Source: Sphaerimonospora cavernae (GTDB taxonomy: Bacteria; Actinomycetota; Actinomycetes; Streptosporangiales; Streptosporangiaceae). From it: a stretch of DNA of 64,000 bases. Position numbers and translations under genes: made by a program. The stretch covers positions 8,025 to 72,024 of the forward strand of contig NZ_JBHMQT010000063.1 in the NCBI RefSeq assembly GCF_042435035.1, read 5' to 3'. Positions 53,846 through 62,903 of the stretch are shown piece after piece; within the stretch, counting starts at the first letter, position 1; the number at the start of each line of letters is the position of its first letter. The notes under the pieces are model-generated. The model was not told the DNA's origin and did no database searches. It saw only the letters and a list, made by a program, of their open reading frames with translations.

Positions 53846-53890
53846 GCACCGCACCGCTCTGCACCGCACCGCTCTGCACCGCACCGCACT
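53846..53890. repeat. 15-nt tandem repeat upstream of the membrane protein
   Basis: Three copies of gcaccgcaccgctct lie at 53846-53860, 53861-53875 and 53876-53890 (the last with one mismatch). They lie 43 bp upstream of the ATG at 53803, where promoter elements would be. Confidence 0.85.
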
Positions 53891-54127
53891 GGGAAACCCG
53901 TTAACGGATGTTCATAGCACCATCCGACACCGCTTGTCCGGAAATTCCACAGGAATCACTGGAATCACGTGAGCCACTCCTCTGCCCAGAAGAGGCCGGC
54001 AACTGCCTCCCACCGGACTTGACGGGAATCTCCCGCGGCGTGGGCGCGGCCAGTGGTCACATTGGGCGGGTAGTTGTGCAAGACTCCGCTTTCAGTGGTA
54101 TTCGCCCGGGCGCAAGAGGCAGGCGAG

Positions 54128-55627
54128 ATGGGTACTGCGGGGCAGCTCATTGTCAGGCGGTATCGGCTGGTGCGCGCACTCGGGCAGGGCGGCATGGGCA
54201 TCGTCTGGGAGGGCCACGACACCCTGCTGGATCGCCCGGTCGCGGTCCGTCAGGTGCTGCTGCCCCCGGCTCTCGGCGAGACCCGGCGGCTGCGGCTCGC
54301 CCAGCGCGTCGCCCGCGAGGCACGCCAGGCCGAACGGCTGCGCCATCCGAACATCGCCGCTGTCTACGACGTGGCCGAGGAGGACGGCACGCCGTACATC
54401 ATCATGGAACTGGTCCGCTCGCGCTCGCTCGACGGCATCGTCGCGAGCGACGGCCCGCTCCCGCCCGAGCGCGCCGCACCTCTCGCGCGCAAGCTCCTGG
54501 CCGCGCTGGCACACGCCCATGCCGCGGGCGTACGGCACGGCGACGTACGACCGTCGAACGTGCTCATCGGGCACGACGGACGGGTGCTGCTGGCCGACTT
54601 CGGCACCGGGGCGCTCGCCGCTGATGCCGCCTTCTCCGCATCCCACGCCCGGCGGGGGCCCGCGCACGGCGAGCCGGTCAGCGCGACACGAGAGGTGCAG
54701 GCGTTCCTCGCCCCGGAGCGGGCGGACAGCGCGGCCCTCACCACTGCCTCCGACCTGTGGGCATTGGGCGCCACGTTGCACTTCGCGATCGCTGGAAGGC
54801 CGCCGACCCCCGACTCCGCCGAGCTGTCACCCGACGAAGCCCTTAACACGGTGGTGAACGGACTGCTGGCGCGAGATCCCCGCACGCGGCTCGATCCGCG
54901 GACCGCGAACCGGCTGCTCGCCGAGATCGAACCGGCCGCTCCCCCGCCGCCGGCATCCAGAGGCGGGAGCCGTACCCGCCTGATGGCGGGGATCGCGGCG
55001 GCCGCCGTGGTCGCCGGAGCGGTCGGCGGCTGGGCGGTCCTGCGGCCGCACCCCGGCGCCTCCGACATCCGGATCCCGCTCGCGGCGAACGCCTCGGCGC
55101 CCGCACCGGGGATCCCGGCGACCGCGTCCGGCGCCCCCACCCGGACAGCCGGGGCATCCCCCGCCCCTCGGCTCAAGCTGAAGTGGCACCGGCCGACGGC
55201 GGGCTGGCGGGCCGCCGTACCGCGAGCCTGGACGATCGAGCAGGCGGAGTTCTCCACCCGGTGGCTCGACCCGGAGGGCCGGGCACAGCTGGAGGTCGAG
55301 GTCACCGCCCAGAGCGGCACCGACCCGCTGGGGACGCTCCGCGAGGCCGAGGCGATCCTCGACGCGAAGGACTACCGGAAGCTGCGGCTCAGGGCGATCT
55401 CCAGCAAGTACGGCACGGCCGCCGACTGGGAGTTCACCTGGACGCGACGCAAGGCGTCGGCGGAGAGCCACCTGGCCAGGGGCACGGCCTACCATCAGGC
55501 CAGACGGGTCATCTCGACCGAGACCACGACCAGCGTGCTGACCTGGACGACGACCGCCGACGACTGGGAGCGCCTACGCCCCACCCTGACCAGGGTCTTC
55601 GCGCTGTTCCAGCCGCCCACCGGCTGA
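54128..55627 (+). CDS. Membrane Ser/Thr protein kinase (PASTA-less, PknB-like) with unusual catalytic residues
   Basis: About 499 residues from ATG 54128. The kinase domain covers 10-265: glycine loop LGQGGMGIVWEG, then PVAVRQVLLPP where Arg stands in the VAIK lysine position, HGDVRPSNVLIGHDG where HGD/VRPSN replaces HRD/VKPSN, and ADFGTGAL with an intact DFG. A membrane helix follows at about 285-305 (LMAGIAAAAVVAGAVGGW). An external domain runs from about 360 to 499 (WRAAVPRAWTIEQAEFSTRW). It may be weakly active or a pseudokinase. Confidence 0.9.
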   Translation: MGTAGQLIVRRYRLVRALGQGGMGIVWEGHDTLLDRPVAVRQVLLPPALGETRRLRLAQRVAREARQAERLRHPNIAAVYDVAEEDGTPYIIMELVRSRSLDGIVASDGPLPPERAAPLARKLLAALAHAHAAGVRHGDVRPSNVLIGHDGRVLLADFGTGALAADAAFSASHARRGPAHGEPVSATREVQAFLAPERADSAALTTASDLWALGATLHFAIAGRPPTPDSAELSPDEALNTVVNGLLARDPRTRLDPRTANRLLAEIEPAAPPPPASRGGSRTRLMAGIAAAAVVAGAVGGWAVLRPHPGASDIRIPLAANASAPAPGIPATASGAPTRTAGASPAPRLKLKWHRPTAGWRAAVPRAWTIEQAEFSTRWLDPEGRAQLEVEVTAQSGTDPLGTLREAEAILDAKDYRKLRLRAISSKYGTAADWEFTWTRRKASAESHLARGTAYHQARRVISTETTTSVLTWTTTADDWERLRPTLTRVFALFQPPTG

Positions 55628-55644
55628 GACCGCCCACGAGTTGA

Positions 55645-56607
55645 TCATCGGTCGTCCCGAACGGTCGGGAACGACGTGTTCAGGTGGCCGAGGTCGGCGG
55701 CGAGGTAGCGGGCGGCGGTGCGCAGGGCGCGCAGCATCGCCGCGACCGACGGCCGCCGGACCGCCGACTTCCTGGCGACCGCGTAGAGGTAACGCTCGAT
55801 CGGCTCGCCGGGAAGCCGCCTGACGGCGATCCCACGCGTGCCACCGGCCAGCGCGAGGGCGGGCACCGCCGCGATGCCGATGCCCCTGCCGACCAGTCCG
55901 AGGATCGTCCCCAGCCCTTCGAACTCCCATGCGACGGGCGGCGGGCCGCCGACGCCGGCCAGCAGCCGCTCGACGGCCTCGCGAGAGGGCTCGCCTTCCG
56001 GGGTGACCATCCACGGCTCGTCTTTCAGGGCCATCAGGTCGACGGGCACCGCCGGGTCGGCCACCGGGTGGCGTCGCGGCACGACGAGCACCATCGGATC
56101 CGTCAGCAGTGGGACGGCCGCCAGGGCGCTGTGGCCGTCCATGTCGCCCAGCCGCCCCTGCCAGTCGTCGATCAGCGCGATGTCGGTCTCGCCGGACTCG
56201 ACCTCCCGGATGCCATGGCCGGCCCGGCTCTGCCGAAGCCGCAGCGTGAGCTCCCGATGGCGGTGCAGCAACCGGACGAGCGCGGGAGCGAACGCCACGG
56301 CCCCGGTCGGGAAGGCCGTCACCACCACCCGCCCGGACGGGGTGCCCTCGTGGGCGGACAGGTCGGACTCGGCGGCCTCCACCATCGACAGGATGCGCCT
56401 GCCGTGCTCGACCAGGCGCCAGCCCGCGTCGGTCAGCTCGGCGCTGCGGGAGGTCCGATCCAGCAGTACGGCTCCCGCCTCCCGTTCGAGCACGGCGAGC
56501 TGCTGCGAGACTGCCGAGGCGCTGTAACCGAGCGCCTCCGCGGTGGCGGCGATGCTGCCCCGCCTGGCGAACTCGCAGATCAGAGCGAGTCTGCGGATAT
56601 CGAGCAA
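55645..56607 (-). CDS. LysR-family transcriptional regulator
   Basis: A 320-residue LysR protein from a TTG behind AAGGA. The N-terminal winged helix (RLALICEFARRGSIAATAEA, then SASAVSQQLAVLEREAGAVL) is textbook LysR; the C-terminal periplasmic-binding-like effector domain starts near 90 (VVVTAFPTGAVAFAPALVRL). It is divergent from an aminotransferase gene across 107 bp, so it most likely controls that gene and itself. The effector is unknown. Confidence 0.94.
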   Translation of the reverse strand: MLDIRRLALICEFARRGSIAATAEALGYSASAVSQQLAVLEREAGAVLLDRTSRSAELTDAGWRLVEHGRRILSMVEAAESDLSAHEGTPSGRVVVTAFPTGAVAFAPALVRLLHRHRELTLRLRQSRAGHGIREVESGETDIALIDDWQGRLGDMDGHSALAAVPLLTDPMVLVVPRRHPVADPAVPVDLMALKDEPWMVTPEGEPSREAVERLLAGVGGPPPVAWEFEGLGTILGLVGRGIGIAAVPALALAGGTRGIAVRRLPGEPIERYLYAVARKSAVRRPSVAAMLRALRTAARYLAADLGHLNTSFPTVRDDR

Positions 56608-56714
56608 CGGTTTTCCTTAATCCCGGCCTCGGAAAGCCTCGCTTGTTCTTACGCCTTCACCCAATCACTCTGGGAACGATCCATCCACAGATTCGCAGAT
56701 TCGGAGGAAGGTAG
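56608..56714. promoter_or_regulatory. Divergent LysR/aminotransferase promoter region
   Basis: The 107-bp gap should hold both promoters and the LysR operator. The stretch is less GC-rich than the flanks and contains repeated attcgcagattcgga-type bases at about 56690-56704. No perfect T-N11-A LysR box was singled out. Confidence 0.5.
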
Positions 56715-57977
56715 ATGAACGTCCCCGTCTCGGCCACCCTGGCCGCAAATGAGGAGATCGACAGAAGGCGACGGCACGGGCAGCGCATCGTGAACCTCGC
56801 CTTCGGGGAGGCCGGCCTGCCGGTCCATCCCGCGTTACGTGACGCACTCGCCCGGGCGGCGGGCGGCAACGCGTACGGACCGGTCGCCGGCTCCGTCGCA
56901 CTCCGCGAGGCGGCGGCGGGTTACTGGTCGCGACGCGGCATCGCGGCCCACCCCGACCTGATCGTCGGCGGTCCGGGCAGCAAGGCCCTGCTCTACGGCC
57001 TCCTGCTCGCACTCGGCGGGGACGTCGTGCTGTCCAGGCCGAGCTGGGTCAGCTACGCGGCCCAGGCGCGGCTCGTCGGCGTCCACCCGATCATGATTCC
57101 GCCGCCCCCGGGGGAGGGGGGCGTGCCCGATCCGGAACGGGTCTCGACCGCGGTCGCGGCGGCCAGGGCGCGGGGCAGGACGGTCACGTCGCTGCTGGTC
57201 ACCCTGCCGGACAACCCGACCGGCCGGCTGGCGAGGCCGGAGACCGTACGACGCCTCGCCGCGCTCGCCCGCGAACTGGACCTGACCATCATCTCGGACG
57301 AGATCTACCGCGATCTCGTGCACGACCCCGCGGCGACCTTCCTCAGTCCGGCCGAGATCGCTCCCGAGCGCACCGTCGTCACGACCGGGCTGAGCAAGAG
57401 CCTGGCGCTGGGCGGCTGGCGGATCGGCGTCGCCCGGCTGCCGGAGACCGGCCTATCTGAGGCCCCGCACGCATCGAACCCGCACGCATCGAACCTGCAC
57501 GGGCGGCTGCTGGGGGTGGCGAGCGAGATCTGGTCGAGTCCCGCCGCGCCCGTGCAGCACGCGGCCGCCTACGCCTTCGACGAGCCGGCGGAGCTCGTCC
57601 GGCGGGTCGCGGCCAGTCGCCGACTGCACGGCATCGTGGCCCGCGCGGTCGCCGAACACTTCACGAAGGCGGGGGCGCACCTGGACGACCCCCAGGGAGG
57701 GTTCTACCTCTATCCCGGAATAGCGGGATTCACTGGTTCCGCCGAGCTCGCGGCGGTGCTTCTCGACCGGCATGGCGTCGCCGTACTGCCGGGAACGGCC
57801 TTCGGAGACTCCCCGGACGCGCCGCGTGTCCGGGTCGCCACCAGCCAGCTCTACGGCGAGTCCGACGAACAGCGCACGGCGGCGCTCCACGCGGAGGATC
57901 CGCTCGAGTTGCCCTGGATCGCGGCCTCTCTCCGGCACCTCGAAGAGGCCCTGGCGGGGCTGCGGATCTTTGGCTGA
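56715..57977 (+). CDS. PLP-dependent aminotransferase, class I/II
   Basis: A 420-residue aminotransferase. VNLAFGEAGLPVHPALRDAL starts the domain; LLVTLPDNPTGRLARPETV, LTIISDEIYRDL and TTGLSKSLALGGWRIGVARL (PLP Lys in LSK) follow. A short insertion with HASNPHASNLHG at about 255 comes from a 12-nt repeat. It transfers amino groups, but the substrate is unassigned. It is likely under the adjacent LysR regulator. Confidence 0.93.
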   Translation: MNVPVSATLAANEEIDRRRRHGQRIVNLAFGEAGLPVHPALRDALARAAGGNAYGPVAGSVALREAAAGYWSRRGIAAHPDLIVGGPGSKALLYGLLLALGGDVVLSRPSWVSYAAQARLVGVHPIMIPPPPGEGGVPDPERVSTAVAAARARGRTVTSLLVTLPDNPTGRLARPETVRRLAALARELDLTIISDEIYRDLVHDPAATFLSPAEIAPERTVVTTGLSKSLALGGWRIGVARLPETGLSEAPHASNPHASNLHGRLLGVASEIWSSPAAPVQHAAAYAFDEPAELVRRVAASRRLHGIVARAVAEHFTKAGAHLDDPQGGFYLYPGIAGFTGSAELAAVLLDRHGVAVLPGTAFGDSPDAPRVRVATSQLYGESDEQRTAALHAEDPLELPWIAASLRHLEEALAGLRIFG

Positions 57978-58126
57978 ATCTTTACCTTGAGTCCCACCGG
58001 AGAACACCGCTCCGCATGGCCTCTGAGCTGCGATTTTACGCCCGTTACCTGGCGTTGATCCGGAGCCCCACAAGTTGTCTCCTGTCAGCGTACCCAGCGT
58101 GGTTTCGCAGGCCTCATCATTTGCTC

Positions 58127-58771
58127 ATGCCCGCTTTTGTCACCCTGTCCGGGCGCTCCGTGCGCCTGGAACCGCTCAGCCTCGCGGCACTGGACGATCT
58201 CGTCGCCGCGTCGAGTGAAGACCGTTCCAGTTACGCCTTCACTCGCGTTCCCGCATGCCGGGAAGAGATGGCCTCCTATGTGGAGGCCGCCATGGCTGAG
58301 CAGGCGGAGGGCCGTACGCTGCCCTTCGCCATCCGGTGGCTGCACACCGACCGCGTGGTCGGTGCCACCCGTCTGATGCACCTGGAGTACTGGCAGGGCC
58401 CCATGCCCTGGCCACCGGGGACGAAAGGCGTGGTGGGCGAGGTCCCGTCCGTGGCGGACATCGGTTACACCTGGCTGGCCAAGTCGGCTCAGGGAACCGG
58501 GGTCAACCGGGAGAGCAAGTTCCTGATGCTCTTCCTCGCCTTCGAGACCTGGCAGGTTCACCGGATCACCCTCAAGGCAGATGTACGCAACATGCGATCC
58601 CGGGCCGCCATCGAGGCCCTCGGCGCGCACCTGGACGGTGTGCGACGAGCGGACAGCCGAGGCGCCGACAACACGGTCCGAGATACGGCGTACTACTCGA
58701 TCCTGAGCCATGAATGGCCCGCCGTACGCGAACGTCTGCGCGCGCGGCTGGGCCTCGTGGAAGCAGCTTAG
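58127..58771 (+). CDS. GNAT-family N-acetyltransferase (RimJ/RimL-like)
   Basis: About 214 residues. The fold is the RimJ/RimL type: VTLSGRSVRLEPLSLAALDD near the start, ADIGYTWLAKSAQGTGVNRE (acetyl-CoA pyrophosphate loop, Q-G-T-G), and LMLFLAFETWQVHRITLKAD, NMRSRAAIEALGA. The substrate may be a protein N-terminus or a small amine. ATG 58127 was chosen because the longer frame has no conserved feature upstream. Confidence 0.9.
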   Translation: MPAFVTLSGRSVRLEPLSLAALDDLVAASSEDRSSYAFTRVPACREEMASYVEAAMAEQAEGRTLPFAIRWLHTDRVVGATRLMHLEYWQGPMPWPPGTKGVVGEVPSVADIGYTWLAKSAQGTGVNRESKFLMLFLAFETWQVHRITLKADVRNMRSRAAIEALGAHLDGVRRADSRGADNTVRDTAYYSILSHEWPAVRERLRARLGLVEAA

Positions 58772-58846
58772 GTCCCGTCCTTCTAGACACTTCTGGACGC
58801 TTCTGGACGTATTCCGACCGACATTCGGATCACTCTGAGAAAGGAA

Positions 58847-58883
58847 CCGGCGCGGTCCGTCCCCGTAGGACGGGCCGCGCCGG
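58847..58883. terminator. Stem-loop after GNAT gene
   Basis: The arms 58847-58862 and 58868-58883 pair over 16 bp with one G-U wobble around a five-base loop. The hairpin is 76 nt after the GNAT stop and 176 nt before the next start, so it likely insulates the two genes. Confidence 0.65.
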
Positions 58884-58941
58884 CATGGCGAGGAGGGGGG
58901 AGCAGGAGCAACAGGCGGCGAAGCGATCACGCTTTCAAAGT

Positions 58942-58975
58942 GCTGACGAGTGCACAGAGCTGACGAGTGCACAGA
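58942..58975. repeat. 17-nt perfect direct repeat upstream of SARP gene
   Basis: gctgacgagtgcacaga occurs twice head-to-tail (58942-58958 and 58959-58975), 84 bp before the start of the SARP-type regulator. A tandem direct repeat in this position may be a binding site. Confidence 0.8.
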
Positions 58976-59058
58976 CGAGCGCTCGGCACTGCCTATTGGA
59001 CAAGCGTCGCGGGATCTATCATTTCATTGGAAAACTTTCTAACAGGAGACAAGGGCAC

Positions 59059-62000
59059 ATGCCTGGTGACGCCGCCGAGCAAGGCCTGCGCTTCGCCGTA
59101 CTGGGACCGGTCCTGGCCTGGCGTGACGGCGTCGAAATCGACCTCGGGACGCCGCTGCAACGCTCCATCGTCGCGACACTGCTGCTGCGGGAGGGACGGA
59201 CGGCCACCCCGGGCGAGATGATCGACGAGGTCTGGGGAGAGGACGCGCCGCCGCGGGCGCTCGGCGCGCTGCGGACGTACGTGTCCCGCCTGCGGACAGT
59301 GCTGGAACCCGGACGGTCCCCCAGGACCCCGCCCGAAGTGCTCAGGTCGGTCGGCAGCGGCTACGCGCTGCGTCTCGATCCCGCCCGGCTCGACCTCCGC
59401 GTCTTCGAGCGGACCTTCGCGGCGGCCGAGGCGGCCCGCCGGGACGGCAGGATCGGGGAGGCGGCGGATCTCCTGCGCGACGCGCTCGCCCTGTGGTCGG
59501 GGGAGCCCCTCGGCGGCGCGGTCGGGCCGTACGCCGAACACCAGCGCGGCCGACTCGTCGAACGGCGGATCGGCACCGTCGAGACGCTGATGACGCTCGA
59601 CCTGGAGCTCGGCCGGCATTCCGAGGTCGTCCCCGAGCTAATCTCGCTCACCGCCGAGCACCCGCTGCGGGAGCGCTTGCGCGCCCAGCTCATGCTGGCG
59701 TACTACCGGTGCGGGCGGCAGGCCGAGGCCCTGTCAGTCTTCGCCGAGACCCGGCGGGCGCTCGTCGACGAGCTCGGCATCGAGCCCGGCGCCGAGCTGG
59801 CCGAGCTGCACCGCCGCATCCTCGCCGCCGATCCCATGCTCGCCGTCCCTCCCACGCTCGCCGGCCCGCCCGCTCCGCCGCGGGCCCGCGATGCCGTACG
59901 GCCCGCCTCCCCCGGCAGCGAGGCCGACCGCGACATTCCGATCGTCGAGATGCCCAAACCCGCCCAGCTTCCGGCGGCCGTCGCCGACTTCACCGGCCGG
60001 GCCGAGCCGGTACGGCGACTGCTCGCGATGCTCGGCGGCGCCGCCGACGCCGATCCGAGCACGACGCCCGGACTGAGCACGACGCCCGGACTGAGCACGA
60101 CGCCCGGGCCGGGCCAAGCGGACGAGGGCACCCGGGGCGTCGCTCCCAGTGCTCCCCGCGCGGCCGATGCGGCCAGCGCGGCCGGCGCGGCCGAGGTGAT
60201 GCCGATCGCGGCGATGTCCGGCATCGGCGGCGTCGGCAAAACCACGCTCGCCGTTCACGTGGCCCACCTCGCCGAGGGCCTGTTCCCGGACGGCCAGCTC
60301 TATGCCGACCTGCGCGGGTACGGCGCCGAGCCGACGCAGCCGGAAACCGCACTCGGCGCCTTCCTGCGCGCCCTCGGCATCCCGGCCGACGTCATCCCCG
60401 AAGGCCTCGCCGAACGATCCGCGCTCTTCCGGTCCATGCTCGCCGACCGGCGCATGCTCGTACTGCTCGACAACGCCCGCGACGCGGACCAGGTCGAGCC
60501 GCTGCTGCCCGGAACCGCCGGCTGCGCGGCGATCATCACCAGCCGGGGAAAACTGGCCGATCTGCCAGCCGCCCGGCTCATCGACCTCGATGTCATGGAG
60601 CCGGAAGAGGCGCTGTCGCTGTTCTCGGCGGTCGCCGGGCCCGAGCGGGTCGCCGCCGAGCACGCCGCCGCCATGGACGTCGTCGCCGCGTGCGGCTTCC
60701 TGCCGCTGGCGGTCCGCATCGTGGCCGCCCGGCTCGCCGCCCGCCCCTCGTGGACAGTCGCCTCGCTCGTCCCACGCCTGGCCGATGAGCGCCGCAGGCT
60801 CGACGAGATGAAGATCGGCAACCTCGCGGTCTCCGCGACCTTCTCCCTCGGCTATGGCCAGCTCGAAACCCGACAGGCCCGGGCGTTCCGCCTGCTGTCG
60901 CTGTCCACCGGGCCGGACATCTCGGTTCCGGCCGCGGCGGCCGTCCTCGATCTCAGCCTGGCCGAGGCGGAGGACCTGATGGAGTCGCTCGTCGACGCGA
61001 GCCTGCTGGAGGCACCGGCGGCGGGCCGTTACCGCTTCCACGACCTGCTGAAGCTCTTCGCCCGCCGCCGCTGCGAGGACACCGACTCGCCGGCCGCCCG
61101 TGCGCTCGCCATGCGACGGCTGCTCGGGTTCTACCTCGCCTCGGCCGGATCGGCCCATCGTCTCGCGTACGAGGGCAGCGCGATCGCCGACAACCTGGTC
61201 GAGGGCCCCGTAATGGGCATCGCGACGGACATCCCGACGGACATCCCGACGAACATCGTGACCGGCCATCCGCAGGGGCATTCCTTCACCTCGACGGACG
61301 AGTCGGTGGCCTGGCTGTCGGTCGAGGCCGAGAACATGTTCGCCGCCATAGCCCAGGCCGCCGCGTCGTCGGTACCGCTGAACGAGTGCTTGAACGAGGT
61401 CCCGAATGAAGGCCCGGATGAAGACCCGGATGAAGGCCTGAGTGAGGATCTGCTCCCCGCGGCGAACCTGTTGCTGGCGATGGAACCGCTGGTGGAGTCG
61501 GGAACCAACCAGCGGGAGTTCGAGCAGCGCACCGGCTCGGTGCTCGCCGCCGCATCCCGGATCGGCGACCGACGGGCCGAACTGCGCTGCCGCTACGTGC
61601 TGGGCCGGGTGCTCTTCGGCGCCAACCGACTGGCCGAGGCTGAACGGCACTTCCTCATCGCCCGGACCCTCGCCGGGGAGACCGGTGACCGCATCGTGCT
61701 CGGTGAGACGTACAACGCGCTCGCCGTCGTCGCGGGGCGGCAGCGCCGCCACACTGAGGCCCTCGAATGGTTCGACCGGGCCACCGAGGTCTACCGCGAG
61801 ACCGGCAACCCGGCGGGGCAGGCCCTGGCGCTCAGCTACTCGGCCCGCGACCACCTCGGCCTCGGGCACGTCGACGAGGCGATCTCCGTGTCCGAGCGCG
61901 GGCTGGCCATGTTCACGGAGATCGGCAGTGGTGCGGGGCTCGCCAGGGCGCGCTATCACCTGGGCATCGTGCTGTCGACCGTCGGCCGTCTCAACGAGGC

Positions 62001-62346
62001 CGTCGCACATCACGCCGAGTGCCTCGCCTTCTTCCGGGCCGGCAAGCAGCGGGTATGGGAGCAGCGGGTGTGCTACCGGCTCGCCGCGACCTTCATCGCC
62101 GCCGGGCGGTTCGCGGAGGCCGCGCGGCACGCCGAGCAGGCGCTGACGGTCAGTCGAGAGATCACTCACCCGTACGGCGAGGCCCAGTCGCTGGCCTCGC
62201 TTGGGAAGGCCCTGCACGGCATGGGGGAGACCCGGCGCGGCGGGGAATCTCTGGCCAGGGCCCTCGACATCTTCAGCAGGCTCGGCTCCCCGGAGGCCGA
62301 CGACATCCGGGCGCTCCTCATGGAGTTCGACCAGATCCAGACCTGA
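59059..62346 (+). CDS. SARP/BTAD-NB-ARC-TPR transcriptional regulator (AfsR-like)
   Basis: About 1095 residues from ATG 59059, preceded by AGGAG. The N-terminal OmpR-type DNA-binding domain (1-95: FAVLGPVLAWRDGVEIDLGT, ALRTYVSRLRTVLEPG) and BTAD (to about 260: LDLRVFERTFAAAEAARRDG) define a SARP. A low-complexity spacer with STTPGL repeats leads to NB-ARC (Walker A in SGIGGVGKTTLAVHVAH at about 393; LVLLDNARDADQVEPLL). TPR-like repeats occupy about 790-1095. Acidic repeats occur at about 770-795. It likely activates a nearby or distant metabolite cluster on ATP binding. Confidence 0.93.
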   Translation: MPGDAAEQGLRFAVLGPVLAWRDGVEIDLGTPLQRSIVATLLLREGRTATPGEMIDEVWGEDAPPRALGALRTYVSRLRTVLEPGRSPRTPPEVLRSVGSGYALRLDPARLDLRVFERTFAAAEAARRDGRIGEAADLLRDALALWSGEPLGGAVGPYAEHQRGRLVERRIGTVETLMTLDLELGRHSEVVPELISLTAEHPLRERLRAQLMLAYYRCGRQAEALSVFAETRRALVDELGIEPGAELAELHRRILAADPMLAVPPTLAGPPAPPRARDAVRPASPGSEADRDIPIVEMPKPAQLPAAVADFTGRAEPVRRLLAMLGGAADADPSTTPGLSTTPGLSTTPGPGQADEGTRGVAPSAPRAADAASAAGAAEVMPIAAMSGIGGVGKTTLAVHVAHLAEGLFPDGQLYADLRGYGAEPTQPETALGAFLRALGIPADVIPEGLAERSALFRSMLADRRMLVLLDNARDADQVEPLLPGTAGCAAIITSRGKLADLPAARLIDLDVMEPEEALSLFSAVAGPERVAAEHAAAMDVVAACGFLPLAVRIVAARLAARPSWTVASLVPRLADERRRLDEMKIGNLAVSATFSLGYGQLETRQARAFRLLSLSTGPDISVPAAAAVLDLSLAEAEDLMESLVDASLLEAPAAGRYRFHDLLKLFARRRCEDTDSPAARALAMRRLLGFYLASAGSAHRLAYEGSAIADNLVEGPVMGIATDIPTDIPTNIVTGHPQGHSFTSTDESVAWLSVEAENMFAAIAQAAASSVPLNECLNEVPNEGPDEDPDEGLSEDLLPAANLLLAMEPLVESGTNQREFEQRTGSVLAAASRIGDRRAELRCRYVLGRVLFGANRLAEAERHFLIARTLAGETGDRIVLGETYNALAVVAGRQRRHTEALEWFDRATEVYRETGNPAGQALALSYSARDHLGLGHVDEAISVSERGLAMFTEIGSGAGLARARYHLGIVLSTVGRLNEAVAHHAECLAFFRAGKQRVWEQRVCYRLAATFIAAGRFAEAARHAEQALTVSREITHPYGEAQSLASLGKALHGMGETRRGGESLARALDIFSRLGSPEADDIRALLMEFDQIQT

Positions 62347-62903
62347 CACCCTCCCAGTTGCTCCTCGTCTCCCTTCGGCGTGTCCCCTCGGCGTCTCCCG
62401 TTGTCGTCCTCTGGAGCTTTTCTCCCCGCCGATCGCGCCGCCGGCCCCTGTGCGGCGGCCCTGTACGGCGGCCCCTGTACGGCGCGCTGTACGGCAGTGG
62501 GAGCAAGCAGGTGTCCGGCCGGCCACCGGCCACCACCCGGCTTTTGGGGGCCCGATTCACCGGAGCGCCGGATGGCGCCGACCGCCTCGTCATGCGGCCG
62601 GCCGGACTCAGGTCGTGTCAGACAAGACACTCCCTGAGCGAGCCCGGATCTCGAAACCCCCAGTCTCGGATCCGGGCTCGACAAGAGCATGGGACCAGCC
62701 GTTCAACATCCGATCAACAAGGGGTTGCAATCCGGGTGTTGAGCTGACCATCACTCATTTCCGACATCACAAGCATTTGCCACCATTCGGCATTTATTTC
62801 TCATACTTCTTTTCAATTTATTAGCGAGAGCCATTGCCTTCTCTGATTTCAGCATGAGAGAATTCGTGTAGCTGTTCGAATATTGTGATCGGAAGGGGGA
62901 CTG
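62347..62903. other. Intergenic region with hairpin and repeats
   Basis: No gene is seen. A ctgtacggcgg-type tandem repeat lies near 62446-62500. A 12-bp perfect stem CGAGCCCGGATC (62639-62650) / GATCCGGGCTCG (62669-62680) can terminate the SARP transcript. The last 170 bp is A/T-rich (62750-62885) and likely carries the promoter of the DUF222 gene. Confidence 0.6.
62639..62680 (+). terminator. 12-bp stem hairpin after SARP gene
   Basis: A perfect CGAGCCCGGATC / GATCCGGGCTCG stem has an 18-base loop, about 290 nt after the SARP stop. It may be a terminator, though the loop is long. Confidence 0.5.

Noticed and set aside
59734..62526. 930-residue minus-strand reading frame
   Set aside because: Shadow of the SARP regulator gene; its low-complexity composition is typical of antisense high-GC frames.
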